In this document: in pieces, positions 1 to 10,886 of the stretch | How positions within the stretch are numbered: the stretch's first letter is position 1 | How the letters are laid out: each line of letters starts with the position of its first letter | Assembly (NCBI GenBank): GCA_037157565.1 | Contig: JAZHRO010000063.1 | Location: 158,894,501-158,958,500, forward strand | Length of the DNA stretch: 64,000 bases | Direction: 5' to 3' | Source of the DNA: Thalassia testudinum | Lineage: Eukaryota; Streptophyta; Magnoliopsida; Alismatales; Hydrocharitaceae | Made by a program: the position numbers and the translations under genes | The notes under the pieces: model-generated | The model's input: only the letters and a program-made list of their open reading frames with translations | The model's database searches: none | What the model was told of the DNA's origin: nothing

Positions 1-682
1 TTTGCAGGAGGGACCTGATTGCAAAGAACGAAGGAGAGTTAGGGGCCAAAATGCTAGGGTTCAAAAGTTGAGGGCCAAAGAATAAATATATGAGGACCAA
101 AGTGTAAAGTCGGTCAAGGAGGTTTCTTCTTAGGCTCAAGTTTTTATACATGACTAATTAGGACCTAAGGAATCTGATGGTGAATTTCATTTTCATATTA
201 AACCTTGTTTGACCGGTCAATTTACGCAAAAACCCAAATTAAGTTATTAATTGGGCATGGTTCTCAATGTAGGTCAAAATGGGTTCTAAAGGCCAAATTG
301 AAGGTTCTAAACCCTAGAGATTATTTTTCTATGAATTTTAGAGGGTTTATTCTATTTTTACTTTTCCTCGAACCTTGTGAATTGAAGTGGGTTGTTTTAG
401 GGTTACAGATTTATCATTTAGTTTCTTGGAATTGCTGTAGCCCTTGCTAGATCATTTCATCCCACTCTTATTCTTATTAAGCTGCTTTGACCTATGTTTG
501 GGCCCTGATTTACCCTGTATGCAGATCATACTGGTAAAATTGCATTTTTACCCCTTATGACTTGTTTTCTTCTCAAACTCAGGATTTTCTGAGTTAAGCC
601 TTTCCTTGAGATATGTAGGAGCTTTTATCCTTTGTATTAGGTCAAAATGAGCTAGTTATGGCTCATGATGAGGTTCTCATCA
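1..682 (-). repeat. Element A 3' LTR (part, cut by window start)
   Basis: Matches 10932-11613 base for base except for three substitutions and no gaps. Its inner end (682) ends in CA on the plus strand and abuts a polypurine tract. The remainder of the LTR, about 2.1 kb by comparison with the other copy, lies left of the window. Confidence 0.95.
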
Positions 683-695
683 TACCCCCATGCCT
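683..695 (-). other. Element A 3' polypurine tract
   Basis: On the minus strand GGCATGGGGGTA stands immediately before the LTR terminus TGATGAG. This is the position and composition of the primer for plus-strand DNA synthesis. A hairpin (699-720, stems TTTTGCTA and TAGCAAAA) lies next to it on the side away from the LTR. Confidence 0.85.
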
Positions 696-2212
696 AGCTT
701 TTGCTAGTCCCTTAGCAAAAACTTAAGGTTTCAACCCTTGTTCTAGACCATGAAGTTTTTAATAGTTTTAGATAAGTGCCTTTTTTATTTGAGCATAGAT
801 TAGGTTAGAATGCTGACCATAGGCCTAAAAGGTACTCTAGTACCAATCAAGATCCAAATCTGTCTAGCCTTAGCCTCAGTCTTTTAGCAAAGGTTTTTAA
901 GGCCCACAAGAACTAACCTAAGGTTTATTAGACTTCGTGGTTAAAGCACCCGTGCTTGAAATGATTTTAGCCCTGGCTCAGTTCGCAGTGCGTTTTGTAA
1001 GAGAGAGATAGAAAGTTTTTCTGTTTGGAGAGTTTTCTCTCTCTTTTTCTTTTTAGTTCTAGCCTAGGATTGGCTTTTCAACATGGTCTGTATCAGATTC
1101 CTTGCTCCCATCATCAATCCTCAAGGGTTCCTGGCGATCGATGCTTCGAGATAGCACCGCCCATGGCAACCCCCGGAACCCTGGCTATTGAGATTTCGAG
1201 ATAATCCCATCCATGGTATTCCGTGGCCGAATCCAGACCCTGGCAATTGACACTTCGAGATAATGCCATCCATGGAATCTGAACCAGCAGAGTGCTTACA
1301 TGCCCCCAGTAGGATATGTAAATATCCTAAGAGACAAGCACCGAGGAGATGATATTTTGTTACGCATCTTCGAGGGGATTTCTCGCCTCTCCGCGCTGGG
1401 AACTCGTCCAAATCAACTTGTGTTGATCTGCCGCTCCTATTCTAGGTGTTCTTTTCAGATTTTTGCGACGCTTCTGCGTGATTCTGATTTTTACGCTTAC
1501 TGAACCAGGCTGTGTGTGAGATTAGGGTGCTTAGGTTACTGAGTCCCGTAAACCAAAAATTAGTTAACGAGGCCGAATACTCCCTAAGCCTTAGACCTAA
1601 TACTTCAGCTTTTCATTTTCCTCAACCTCTTGAGGAGTGTCCAGATCTTAATGGGTACTGAGAGTCTATTCAAGAATGCCTAAGGTTTGCATTCTTTACT
1701 AATCTTATTGTGCACTTTTCTAGAACTTAGGTTAATTCCTTAGTTCCTTACTAATGACTATCACTTTTTCTCATAATTTTGTGCTCCTTTTTCATTTTGT
1801 TTCTTTTCTCCTTCGCAAAATTTTCTTCTCTTTTCCTCTTATTCTTTTTCGAAAAATTTTTTAATTTTTATGGTGTTTTTGGCATATGTGAATTTTTTTG
1901 TTTGAAACCTTTTCTTACAAGTTTTGCACTTTCATACCCCCCCATGCCTAAGATTTGCAATGCCCTCATTGTAACCTAGGGGGTCTTAGTTCATTCCTTA
2001 AGGCAGAAATTTGGATGAGTGGATGGGTCGGGTTGAATTTTTGCGGACGATTTCAAATCCCAGATGCAAACATCTGAGTTGGGGTCGGCTGTCTACAAGG
2101 GTGAACTTTGAGTGCTGAAAGGTGTCAGAACAAGTTTCAGGTTTTCAAAGAGAATGACGGGCTGCCTCCTGTTAAGCGCTGAGTTTTACGCCATCGGCTG
2201 GGCGCGATAAGC
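696..2212 (-). other. Element A non-coding tail between pol and 3' LTR
   Basis: About 1.5 kb with no convincing protein frame. It holds an 8-bp-stem hairpin next to the polypurine tract (699-720), three imperfect tandem units of 50-60 bp (about 1130-1280), a perfect hairpin (about 1312-1331, stems TAGGATAT and ATATCCTA), and a second polypurine tract at 1935-1950. The same landmarks recur in the tails of D and G, so the region is probably functional for the element. Athila relatives often carry an env-like gene here; none is visible. Confidence 0.8.
1935..1950 (-). other. Element A internal (second) polypurine tract
   Basis: On the minus strand TAGGCATGGGGGGGTA, nearly the same as the tract beside the 3' LTR, but 1.25 kb upstream of it and about 260 bp after the pol stop. 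Equivalent tracts occur in D, E and G with shared flanking bases, including CAATGAGG on the upstream side. Confidence 0.7.
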
Positions 2213-5200
2213 TCAAGGGGAAAGGAGGATATAAGATGCCTCAGCCAAATCAGTAGAAGTTACATCAATGAACGGCTTGAGTCTCTGACCGTTCACGATG
2301 AAAGGTTCAGAATCGTGGCTGAGTGGACTGATTTCGATTGCTCCATTTCCAAAAACCTGTCGGACCAAATATGGTCCGACCCACTTAGATCTCAGTTTTC
2401 CTGGGAAGAGTTTGAGTCGGGCATCAAAGAGTAGGACCTTTTGACCAGGATGAAAGATCTTTCTCGAGATGTGTTTGTCGTGGAAGGCTTTAACCCGCTC
2501 CTTGTAGATTTGCGAGTTCTCGTACGCGTCTCTGCGTAATTCATCGATCTCGCTGATTTGGAGTTTTCTGTGGGTCCCAGCCTTGGAAAGATCCAGATTA
2601 CAGTTCCGTACTGCCCAATAGGCTTTATGCTCCAGTTCGACGGGAAGGTGGCATGCCTTTCCGTACACCAATCTAAAGGGAGACATGCCCAATTGGGTCT
2701 TGTGGGCGGTCCTATAGGCCCACAATGCTTCCGGAAGTCGGGACGACCAGTCCTTCCTGTCAGGTCGAACAGTGACTTGCAGGATTTTCTTGATCTCCCG
2801 ATTAGACAGCTCAGCTAGACCATTAGTTTGGGGGTGGTAAGGAGTAGAGATTCGGTGAGACACCCCGTATTTGGTCATCAGTGACCTAAACTGAGCATTT
2901 GTGAAATGGGTCCCCCCATCAGAGATTATTGCACGAGGAATCCCGAACCTTGAGAAAATGTGTTGATGAATGAATTTGAGAACGATTTTGTGATCACAGG
3001 TTCGGGTTGGTATGGCTTCGATCCATTTGGACATGTAGTCCACAGCCAACAGAATGTATTCGAAACCATCCGAAACAGGAAAGGGGCCCATAAAATCAAT
3101 CCCCCAAACATCAAAGATTTCGCATACTAGAATCGGTTGCATAGGCATCATGTCGCGATGGCTCATGTTGCCCAAAGTCTGGCAACGACTGCATGCCTTG
3201 CAATGACTGTATGCGTCTTTGAACAGTGTGGGCCAGTAAAAGCCGCACTGGAGGACTTTTGATGCGGTTTTATGCCCGGCAAAATGGCCACCGCATGCCT
3301 GGTCATGGCAGAAAGAGAGGATATTGTTGACTTCCCCTTCCGGGACACATCTCCGGATGATCTGATCGGCACCTATGCGGAAGAGGTACGGGTCTTCCCA
3401 AATGTAATACTTGGCATCGGAGCGTAATTTGTCTTTCTTGGCCTTCGGCCAATCGGACGGGGTCTGATGAGATGCCAAGTAATTTACAATATTAGCGAAC
3501 CATGGAAGGCTAGTACCAATAGTCAGCAGGTGCTCATCGGGAAAATGCTCAGTGATGGGTCCGGAAGGGTCAATTATTTCAGAAGGAAGACGGGACAAGT
3601 GATCAGCTACCACATTTTGTTTTCCCGCTTTGTCGCGAATCTCAAGGTCAAATTCTTGCAACAGCAAGATCCATCGGATTAATCGAGGTTTCGCGTCCTT
3701 CTTCGTAAGGAGATGCCTCACAGCTGTGTGATCCGAGTATATGATGACATGGGAACCCAGAAGGTACGATCTGAACTTCTCTAGGGCAAATACTACAGCT
3801 AGCAGCTCTTTCTCAGTAACTGTATAGTTACGCTGAGCCTCATCGAGTGTTTTGCTGGCGTAGTAAATGACCACAGGTTTCTTGTCATTTTTCTGCCCCA
3901 AAACCGCTCCTACAGCGAAGTCGGATGCATCACACATGATCTCAAAGGGTTGAGACCAATCAGGGGACTGTAGGATCGGGGCTTGGGTGACTCGGTCACG
4001 CAGGATTTCAAATGCTTGAGTGCATTCCTTGGAGATTTCGAAGGGAACATCCTTGGAGAGAAGAGTGGTCAGGGGGCGTGCGATTTTTGAAAAATCAGGG
4101 ATAAATCGTCGATAAAAACCGACATGCCCTAAAAAGGATCGGATGTCCCTGATCGAGCTAGGCATAGGAAGGCGAGAAATCAGATTAACCTTAGCTCGAT
4201 CCACTTGGATACCTTTCTCCGAAATTGAGTGTCCCAGGACAATTCCCTCAGGCACCATGAAATGGCTCTTTTCCCAGGAAAGAACCAAATTCACGTCGAT
4301 GCACCACCTGAGTATCTGGACCAAGTGTTGGAGGCAATCGTCGAATGATGCTCCGAAAACTGAAAAGTCATCCATGAAGACTTCCAGATAATCACCTACC
4401 ATATCTGAGAATATGGCAAGCATGCATCGCTGAAAAGTAGCGGGTGCATTGCAAAGACCGAAAGGCATCCTTCGGAAAGCGTATGTTCCGAAGGGGCAGG
4501 TGAACGTGGTCTTTTCTTGGTCCTCAGGATGGATTGCCACCTGGTTATAACCGGAGTACCCGTCAAGAAAGCAGAAGAACCTATTTCCCGCGAGTTTTTC
4601 GAGAATTTGATCAATGAAGGGTAGTGGGAAATGATCCTTCTTCGTGGAGGAATTGAGTCGACGGTAATCTATACAGACTCTCCACGAGTTGGCTAATCGG
4701 GTAGGAATGATTTCTCCGGTCTCAGTCGTTATAGTGGTGAGTCCTGCCTTCTTGGGCACGACCTGAATTGGGCTCACCCAACGACTATCGGAGATCGGGT
4801 AGATGATCCCGGCATCTAACCACTTGATGATCTCCTTTTTCACGACCTCCTGCAGATTGGGGTTTAAGCGTCTCTGCATCTCACGAGAAGGTCGTGTGCC
4901 CTCTTCTGAATAGATATGATGAGTACAATACGAGGGACTTATTCCAGTCAAATCATCGAGAGTCCATCCGATGGCTCTGCGATGTTGCTGGAGGACAATA
5001 ATCAGATGGGATTCCTGTTCAGGGCTGAGGTTGGAATTGATGATCACAGGAAGGGTCTGATTAGAACCCAAAAATACGTATTTCAAGTGAGCGGGAAGGG
5101 GTTTCAGTTCGAGGATGGGGTTTTCAGCAGCAGCGGGTGGTTCAGTATAGGTGTGAGGTTCAAGGGTGGGAGTTACTGGGTTGTTCATATCTGGATTCAA

Positions 5201-7915
5201 CTGCTCTGTTTGCGGGTCAAGATCCTTCTGTGGTTGATGAGGCACAATTGAGTCACTCTGGAGGTGTGATTCATCAACCAAAGTCTTGATGTCACAAATT
5301 TGCTCGATGACGCTGCAATTAATTCCTTGTTGGGCCTTAAATATATCAATTTTCAGTGTTTGATCTCCAAACTTAAGCTCTATTTGGCCCTCCTCACAGC
5401 TGATGTTGGCTCTAGAAGTAGCCAAGAAAGGTCTCCCTAGAATGATTGGTGTATCCCTAGGGTTCTCAGGTGCATCCATATCTAAGACTATGAAGTCCAC
5501 TGGAAAATAGAAATCCCGCACTCTCACGATAACATCCTCGAGAATCCCTTTTGGTGACTTTATAGATCGATCTGCTAATTGTAATGTCACCTCGGTTGGT
5601 TTCAGCTCAGATTCCTCTAGATGGTCAAGTAAGGATGTGGGTATCAGGTTTATGGATGCGCCCAAGTCTAACAATGCTCTATCAAATTGGGTACCACCTA
5701 TCTTACAGGAAATCAGGGGAGTTCCAGGATCTTTTGCCTTGGGTGGGAGTCTACTAAGGATTACAGAGCTGGCTTGCTCTAACAGAACAATTGGGCTCCC
5801 TCCCTTGGTTCGCGGCTTACGCTGGGGTGTACATAAATTCTTTAGAAATCGTGCGTAAGCTGGTACGTGGCGGATTGCATCCATCAAGGGGATGTTTATG
5901 TGGACCTGCTCAAAGAGCTTGACCAGGTCCTCCTCAGGGGCCACGGGTTTGGTGGTCTTCTTTCCCTTGGTCAGGGCCTCGGGAAACGGGATCTTGGTTG
6001 GTTCTTCTAGGATAGGTTCAGGTTGTGGATCTGGAACAGCGGTACCTTGGATAACTATCCTAGGGTCATGGTTATCAGGCTGGGAGTGGTTTAGATAATG
6101 CGGGTCTTGAGTTGTCTTACCACTACGTGTTGTTACAGAATTTAATCCGGCCTGATTTTGGTTTGGGTTTGGTAGGAGGGGTGGCTGCTGCTGAAATCCT
6201 GCATAAGAAGTTGAGGCTTCCATCTCGTCTGGAGATGGAGCAGTAGGAGCCTGATAAATCCATTGGGCGTGGCCTAAATTTGGATTCATAACGCGCTTCT
6301 GGGTTGGCACGTTATTTGGGTTAGGAAGAGGTTGGGAAGGGAGTGTGCCTGGTTGGCGAGAATTTGCCAACTGGGCCAGTTGAGTTTTAACTTCAGTAAG
6401 CTCGTCCTTGTGCTGTTTTTGAATAGCCGCATTCGATTTTTGAATGTCAGCCAGAGTCTGAAGGATTAAGGACATTTGATCTTGATTTGGCCCTGATGGA
6501 TAAGTAGGGTTGGGCCGAGGCTGAGGCGGCTGGTAGTGACGAGAGGGCTGTGGGCGGGACTGAAAAGGTGGTCTTTGGGCTTGGGAATTTCCCGCCCACT
6601 GAAAATTGGGATGGTTTCGCCATCCAGGGTTGTAAGTGTTGGAGAATGGGTCGTTCTGGATGGCGTTGAGGTCCTCGCAGGTCTGAGGAACCTCCTGAGA
6701 ATCAGGGAAAGGAGGAATGGAGTTCCCCCGGCTGGTGTAGAAAAGATCAAATGATCTTCCAGTCCAAGAATCAGATGGGGATGGATATGGATCCATCCCA
6801 GGGGAGGATCGGTGGAGGATGTTTTGCACAGTCTCCTGTGTGGAAGGAGGTTGTGCAAAGGAGTTACGCGCAGAGGTGGCTCGCTGCAAGTGCTGAGTCA
6901 GCTCATCCACCTTCTTTTCAATGATTGAGACCTTGTCCAATTGACTGGCCATTAATTCCAGGTCGACTGATGCGGACAGGCCCTGCGTCTCATGTGCTCC
7001 CTTAAGATTCGTCGCTGCGCGGGTATTCGTCCTGTCGAATAATCCCATGGAGTCATTGTTGATGGAGTTCTCGCACATGTTTTCGAGAATCTCCCATACA
7101 GTGTCTTCATGTTGACCCATGATGTTTCCTCCGCAAGTTGCATTGACGAAAAGGCGGATGTCCTCACGGAGTCCCTGGTAAAAAGATTGGACTTGTTCCC
7201 ATTTAGGAACTCCGTGATGGGGGCACTTTCTCATGAGATCCTGAAAACGATCCCATGCCTCATGGAGAGGTTCTCCTGATTGTTGAGTGAAGTGTGTAAT
7301 CTGATGGCGCAAGGCGTTGGTCCGACCAACGGGAAAAAACTTTTTCAAAAATTCGGATTGAAGTTCTTCCCAAGTGTTGATCGGCCGGGTCTGAGTTTGA
7401 TACCAATGGGCGGCCTTGTCCATAAGAGAAAAGGAGAACATCTTCATGAGAAGAATATCCCGATTTTGCGCATCTGATCCAAAAGTGTGGGCCAGATGCT
7501 TTAGCTGTTTGATGTGCTGGAAGGGATCTTCAGAATTAAGCCCATGGAATTTAGGTATAGCATGAATCATGTTGGGCTTTAGTTCGGAATCAGGTCCTCC
7601 AGTCGGGATTCTGACTCGAGGCTCAATGGCCACCGCGGCAGGATTGTAGTGGTCCCGCATCATAGGACGCTGTGGTGGGTGCACGAAGTTTTGGAAGAGG
7701 TCATTGAGTCGCTGGAGCTGGTGTTCCAGATTATTTTCTTCCTCAACTGGCTGAGCCATGATGGGGGAAGAAGAAGAACTTGGTTCTGAATCAGAAGAAG
7801 AGAGAATAATGTGAGGGTGTTGCTGCACACACACGGGCGTCGAGGCTTGGCCTTGACGAGAGTGAATTTCTAATGGAGGTCTTAAGGGTGGTCCTAGGGA
7901 CCTCCTTCCGTACAT
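2213..7915 (-). CDS. Element A Gag-Pol polyprotein (Athila-type), intact
   Basis: A 1,900-residue polyprotein for capsid formation, cleavage, reverse transcription and integration. I start it at 7915 because the start M-[YFL]-GRRSL is shared with D (33081) and E (40435), and with B (13069) as MYRRRSL; the open frame runs further upstream only without a conserved ATG. Domains: Gag core around residues 165-265 ([25 protein letters not shown]); aspartic protease near 748 with DLGAS in place of the usual D[ST]GA; reverse transcriptase near 1150-1180 ([15 protein letters not shown] and FMDD); RNase H from about 1330 ([13 protein letters not shown]); integrase with an HHCC finger near 1535-1580 and D-D-E residues near 1605, 1665 and 1705. 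I see no CCHC zinc knuckle; instead Gag carries [12 protein letters not shown]. Gag and Pol are in one frame. There are no stops or frameshifts. Confidence 0.95.
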   Translation of the reverse strand: MYGRRSLGPPLRPPLEIHSRQGQASTPVCVQQHPHIILSSSDSEPSSSSSPIMAQPVEEENNLEHQLQRLNDLFQNFVHPPQRPMMRDHYNPAAVAIEPRVRIPTGGPDSELKPNMIHAIPKFHGLNSEDPFQHIKQLKHLAHTFGSDAQNRDILLMKMFSFSLMDKAAHWYQTQTRPINTWEELQSEFLKKFFPVGRTNALRHQITHFTQQSGEPLHEAWDRFQDLMRKCPHHGVPKWEQVQSFYQGLREDIRLFVNATCGGNIMGQHEDTVWEILENMCENSINNDSMGLFDRTNTRAATNLKGAHETQGLSASVDLELMASQLDKVSIIEKKVDELTQHLQRATSARNSFAQPPSTQETVQNILHRSSPGMDPYPSPSDSWTGRSFDLFYTSRGNSIPPFPDSQEVPQTCEDLNAIQNDPFSNTYNPGWRNHPNFQWAGNSQAQRPPFQSRPQPSRHYQPPQPRPNPTYPSGPNQDQMSLILQTLADIQKSNAAIQKQHKDELTEVKTQLAQLANSRQPGTLPSQPLPNPNNVPTQKRVMNPNLGHAQWIYQAPTAPSPDEMEASTSYAGFQQQPPLLPNPNQNQAGLNSVTTRSGKTTQDPHYLNHSQPDNHDPRIVIQGTAVPDPQPEPILEEPTKIPFPEALTKGKKTTKPVAPEEDLVKLFEQVHINIPLMDAIRHVPAYARFLKNLCTPQRKPRTKGGSPIVLLEQASSVILSRLPPKAKDPGTPLISCKIGGTQFDRALLDLGASINLIPTSLLDHLEESELKPTEVTLQLADRSIKSPKGILEDVIVRVRDFYFPVDFIVLDMDAPENPRDTPIILGRPFLATSRANISCEEGQIELKFGDQTLKIDIFKAQQGINCSVIEQICDIKTLVDESHLQSDSIVPHQPQKDLDPQTEQLNPDMNNPVTPTLEPHTYTEPPAAAENPILELKPLPAHLKYVFLGSNQTLPVIINSNLSPEQESHLIIVLQQHRRAIGWTLDDLTGISPSYCTHHIYSEEGTRPSREMQRRLNPNLQEVVKKEIIKWLDAGIIYPISDSRWVSPIQVVPKKAGLTTITTETGEIIPTRLANSWRVCIDYRRLNSSTKKDHFPLPFIDQILEKLAGNRFFCFLDGYSGYNQVAIHPEDQEKTTFTCPFGTYAFRRMPFGLCNAPATFQRCMLAIFSDMVGDYLEVFMDDFSVFGASFDDCLQHLVQILRWCIDVNLVLSWEKSHFMVPEGIVLGHSISEKGIQVDRAKVNLISRLPMPSSIRDIRSFLGHVGFYRRFIPDFSKIARPLTTLLSKDVPFEISKECTQAFEILRDRVTQAPILQSPDWSQPFEIMCDASDFAVGAVLGQKNDKKPVVIYYASKTLDEAQRNYTVTEKELLAVVFALEKFRSYLLGSHVIIYSDHTAVRHLLTKKDAKPRLIRWILLLQEFDLEIRDKAGKQNVVADHLSRLPSEIIDPSGPITEHFPDEHLLTIGTSLPWFANIVNYLASHQTPSDWPKAKKDKLRSDAKYYIWEDPYLFRIGADQIIRRCVPEGEVNNILSFCHDQACGGHFAGHKTASKVLQCGFYWPTLFKDAYSHCKACSRCQTLGNMSHRDMMPMQPILVCEIFDVWGIDFMGPFPVSDGFEYILLAVDYMSKWIEAIPTRTCDHKIVLKFIHQHIFSRFGIPRAIISDGGTHFTNAQFRSLMTKYGVSHRISTPYHPQTNGLAELSNREIKKILQVTVRPDRKDWSSRLPEALWAYRTAHKTQLGMSPFRLVYGKACHLPVELEHKAYWAVRNCNLDLSKAGTHRKLQISEIDELRRDAYENSQIYKERVKAFHDKHISRKIFHPGQKVLLFDARLKLFPGKLRSKWVGPYLVRQVFGNGAIEISPLSHDSEPFIVNGQRLKPFIDVTSTDLAEASYILLSP

Positions 7916-8826
7916 GCACAGTTGGGAGAGGTAAGTTAGAAGGTGTTGGACCCAATCAAGACACCCAAAAATGTGTTGGGTGACTATAGAGGTGCGGGGC
8001 AGATGGACCCCTTGATCAGAAAGATCGTCCACCTGAGAATTACCTGGGCAGCCAGAGAGGGAGAGTCCCGCGAAGACCCCTACACGGTAGAGCGTCCCCA
8101 CGGGTTACAGGGTTTCCCCCACCCGACCTCTCTTGTCACTGCGGTTCCAGGTAGACCAGAATGGGGATCTTGACCTCTTAAGTCTACCAATTTTAAGATC
8201 AGGGTGCTTAAGGTTTCACTTGAACTTTAGTCTTTTTAAGTGCAAAGAGTGACCTAATTTAAGGTTGGTTAACCCAAAGGGGTCAACTTTACCTCTTGTT
8301 TTCTTTGAGAGCTTATTTGGGTCCTTTCTTTTAGGGTCCAAGTGTTTAAAGAGAGAGCCAATTGTTTAGGATTTTTCTTGTTAATTATTTTCAATCAATG
8401 GCTTGGGCACACCTCTTTTGGATTTCCTCAATTCTTGATTAAGGGGTGTGTCTCTACTGAAATCCTAATGTTTGACCTTATGTTGGCTCTACTTGGTCCA
8501 TTTAACTCTTTGTTGGGCAATTAGGGCTCAAGCAAGAATGTGTTAGCCCTTAAATACCCTTAATAGTGTGCAGGAGTGATGAGTTGAAAACATGCAACTC
8601 TTTATGGTTACTAAGTATGGAAGACAGGTTAGCCCTATATTGCTTGTTCTTTTCTTTTCTTCCTCTTTAGAGTTTAGGGGTTAATAGTGAGAGGAAAAAT
8701 TTACCTGTCTTCGGAGTGGTTGTCGTGTGGTTGCTTGTCTTCTTGAGTTCCTGTAGCTGCCCAAAAGAGAGGAGATTATCAGAAATTAAAAGAAACAGGA
8801 ATGTTTACCTCTAGAATAGCCGTTGC
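7916..8826 (-). other. Element A 5' leader (primer site to gag)
   Basis: About 0.9 kb of untranslated leader. The 200-300 bp nearest gag is strongly conserved with the leaders of B and D, including the words that read on the plus strand gagaattacctggg and gtccccac, and continuing to about 8220. A possible splice donor (CAG then GTAATT on the minus strand) lies in it near 8045. The part nearer the primer site is AT-rich and less conserved. Packaging, dimerisation or splicing roles are inference only. Confidence 0.75.
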
Positions 8827-8844
8827 TCCCCGGCAACGGCGCCA
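8827..8844 (-). other. Element A primer binding site (tRNA-Asp)
   Basis: The minus strand reads TGGCGCCGTTGCCGGGGA, an 18-base complement of the 3' end of plant tRNA-Asp including its CCA. It is three bases from the LTR end at 8848. Use of tRNA-Asp fits the Athila/Tat lineage. Confidence 0.95.
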
Positions 8845-10679
8845 AAATGATAACGATGGCTTCGAGAGATAACCGGGTTTTAGTTTGTTATAACGTTGTA
8901 GTATAGCCGGTTATTACCAACATTTCAAATATATAAATTTTTTACTCGGAAAATAAAAGAGTTCCCGAGGTCGAACTCAGGGAGCAAGTTGTATTCTAGA
9001 GATATACATGTTTCTTTTACAAATTAAAGAAAGAGAGAGGGAAAGAATTTGTTGTTCTCTTTGTTTTCTCCTCGTGATGTTCTTCTTTCTTTCTTTCTTC
9101 AGATCTCCTTCTTCTTCTTCTTTGTTCTGCAGAGGTGATGCTCCTCTTCAGATCTCCTTCTTCTTCTTCCTTGGTTTCTGTCTTGGCTTCTCTTCTTCTT
9201 TTTCTGCAGTCTCTTCTGTGAAGGTTTCTTCTTCCTTGGCTCTGCTGCACTTCTTCTCTGCAGCCTTTCCTCTTCTTCTGCCTTGCTCAGCCTCTTCTTT
9301 AGAGTTTCTTCTTGCTTCTCCTCCCTGCGGCTAAGTGTCAGCTTCTTCTTTTCTTTTTCAGCCAGGGACGTCACGCGAAGCTTTCTTCCTTGGCTGCTTC
9401 AGGCCGTCGTCTGATTTCCAAATCAGACGACTTAACTACCTGTTGCTACAGTTAGCTTCCTTCTTCTTCCGCGGGTCTTCTTCTTCGCCTGTGCCTGCAC
9501 ACTTCAGAGTTTTTCGTCAGAGGCAAAACCTACTCTACCCTCCCCCCCCCCCCCCCCGCGTCTCTCTCTCTCTCTGAAACCACTCATGGGAGAGCTCTCC
9601 CAGAGCTACCGGGTAACCGGGTTCGGGTCAGGCCCGGGTCCAGGCCCACCGGCGTGCGTGGTGGGCGAGGAGTGCAGGTCAGTCTTGAGTCGGGTCGGGT
9701 CGGTTCGGGTCAGATCCGCGGGGTGTGAGCGCGGACGAGACCGGGTAACCGGGCGGGTGAAGGGGACCTCACCCCGTGTGCTGAGGCAGTAAGCCTTCAG
9801 CACTTTTGCATCTTATGTCGCTGCGGCTCTTCAGGCGTTTCCGAGGTGGGACTAAATGGCCCACCTCAATTGCGCGCCCGCAGCGGGGAATTCAGCAGGA
9901 GATGGCGGCGTCACGCGAGGCTTTCCTCCTTAGATGCGAACCTGGTGTTTTGCCAAAACTCCTCGCAAGGCCTGGGAGTTGAATCTGGGCTTGGCGCTGA
10001 GCGTGGCGCGGCTGTAGCTGCAGGCGGAAGCAGTTCCTCCTGCGCGTCAATGGCGGCGAAGCTCGTGTGGGTGGTGGCGAGGCGCGGGGCGGCGTGCGAG
10101 GGCTGCCCTAGGTCGGACTGTGGGTCGGAGGATGGGTCTGTTCGGTGGAGTTGCAGAGGGTGATGTGGGGGGAGTGGCAGGGCGGAGGTTGATCAGGGTG
10201 AGGAGGCGGAGGTCATGCGGTGGTCGGCGAGCCGTGTGGGTCGCTGAGGTGATGGGGGCGGCTCGCCGGAGGGTGGTCGGAGGCGAAGGGGGTGAAGGTG
10301 GTCAGGGTCGGTCGAGGGCTTAATTGAATAAATTGAAAGCGGGGAAAGAAAGAGGAGAAGAAGGGGAGTAGCTCTAACTTACTTGCAGGGACGAAGGGGA
10401 AGGAACAGGGCGACAGTCGTATCGACTGTCGCCGGAGAAGACGATGCTCAGGGAAAGGGGCGGCGGCGAGCAGAGAGCCGGAGGGGCGCCAGCTGGGTGC
10501 GGCGTGGCGCGGGAAGAGCAGGGGAGGAAGTCTCTGCTGCTGGTATTGCGGCAGAGCGAAGAGGTGGAGGGGGAGGAAACCGCCGGAGCTGGTGAGCGTC
10601 TGCCGGAGGAAGAAGAGAAGAAAGTTGGGGATTTTCTCCGTCAGATCCAGGCTACTCCGGTCGGTGGAGCAACGGGGGG

Positions 10680-10688
10680 TATTTATAG
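10680..10688 (-). promoter_or_regulatory. TATA box of element A
   Basis: CTATAAATA on the minus strand within a CCC...CCCC context, about 925 bp into the LTR. It sits 70-110 bp downstream of a 16-bp-stem hairpin. Transcription would start roughly 30 bp further on, near 10650. Confidence 0.7.
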
Positions 10689-10759
10689 GGATCAAACAGG
10701 GAGGAAGGCGGAGGGAGACGACGTGTCTCCCTCGCCGGAGAATGGTCGGAAACAAGAAC

Positions 10760-10793
10760 CCATACCGTCCGTGCGTTCGCACGGCCGGTATGG
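10760..10793 (-). promoter_or_regulatory. Strong hairpin upstream of element A TATA box
   Basis: Arms CCATACCGTCCGTGCG and CGCACGGCCGGTATGG pair at 15 of 16 positions around a two-base loop. It lies in U3, 70-110 bp upstream of the TATA box. Confidence 0.75.
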
Positions 10794-10886
10794 TGGGTTA
10801 CAACGACCAGGGGGGTGTCCCTGCGACGGCTGACGACGCAAGGCACCCCCGGTTTACTTGCCAGGTCCCCCACCTCACCCTGCGCG

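Noticed and set aside
1121..1411. A 96-residue frame in the tail of A as an env-like remnant
   Set aside because: It overlies the tandem units and the hairpin; the matching regions of D and G do not keep the frame and it has no signal peptide or clear membrane segment.
7916..8101. The 62-residue upstream extension of the gag-pol frame
   Set aside because: It begins at a GTG codon, lies in the conserved leader and is not kept as protein in B, D or E; the conserved ATG is at 7915.
9008..9577. Several short open frames on both strands near 9.0-9.6 kb
   Set aside because: They come from a CTT/TCT-rich stretch of the LTR and encode S/F/L or K/R/E-rich low-complexity strings.
10213..10782. A 189-residue open frame in the sense direction of element A's U3
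   Set aside because: It spans the TATA box and a hairpin, is rich in P, S, R and L as expected from GC-rich DNA, and has no counterpart in D, F or G.
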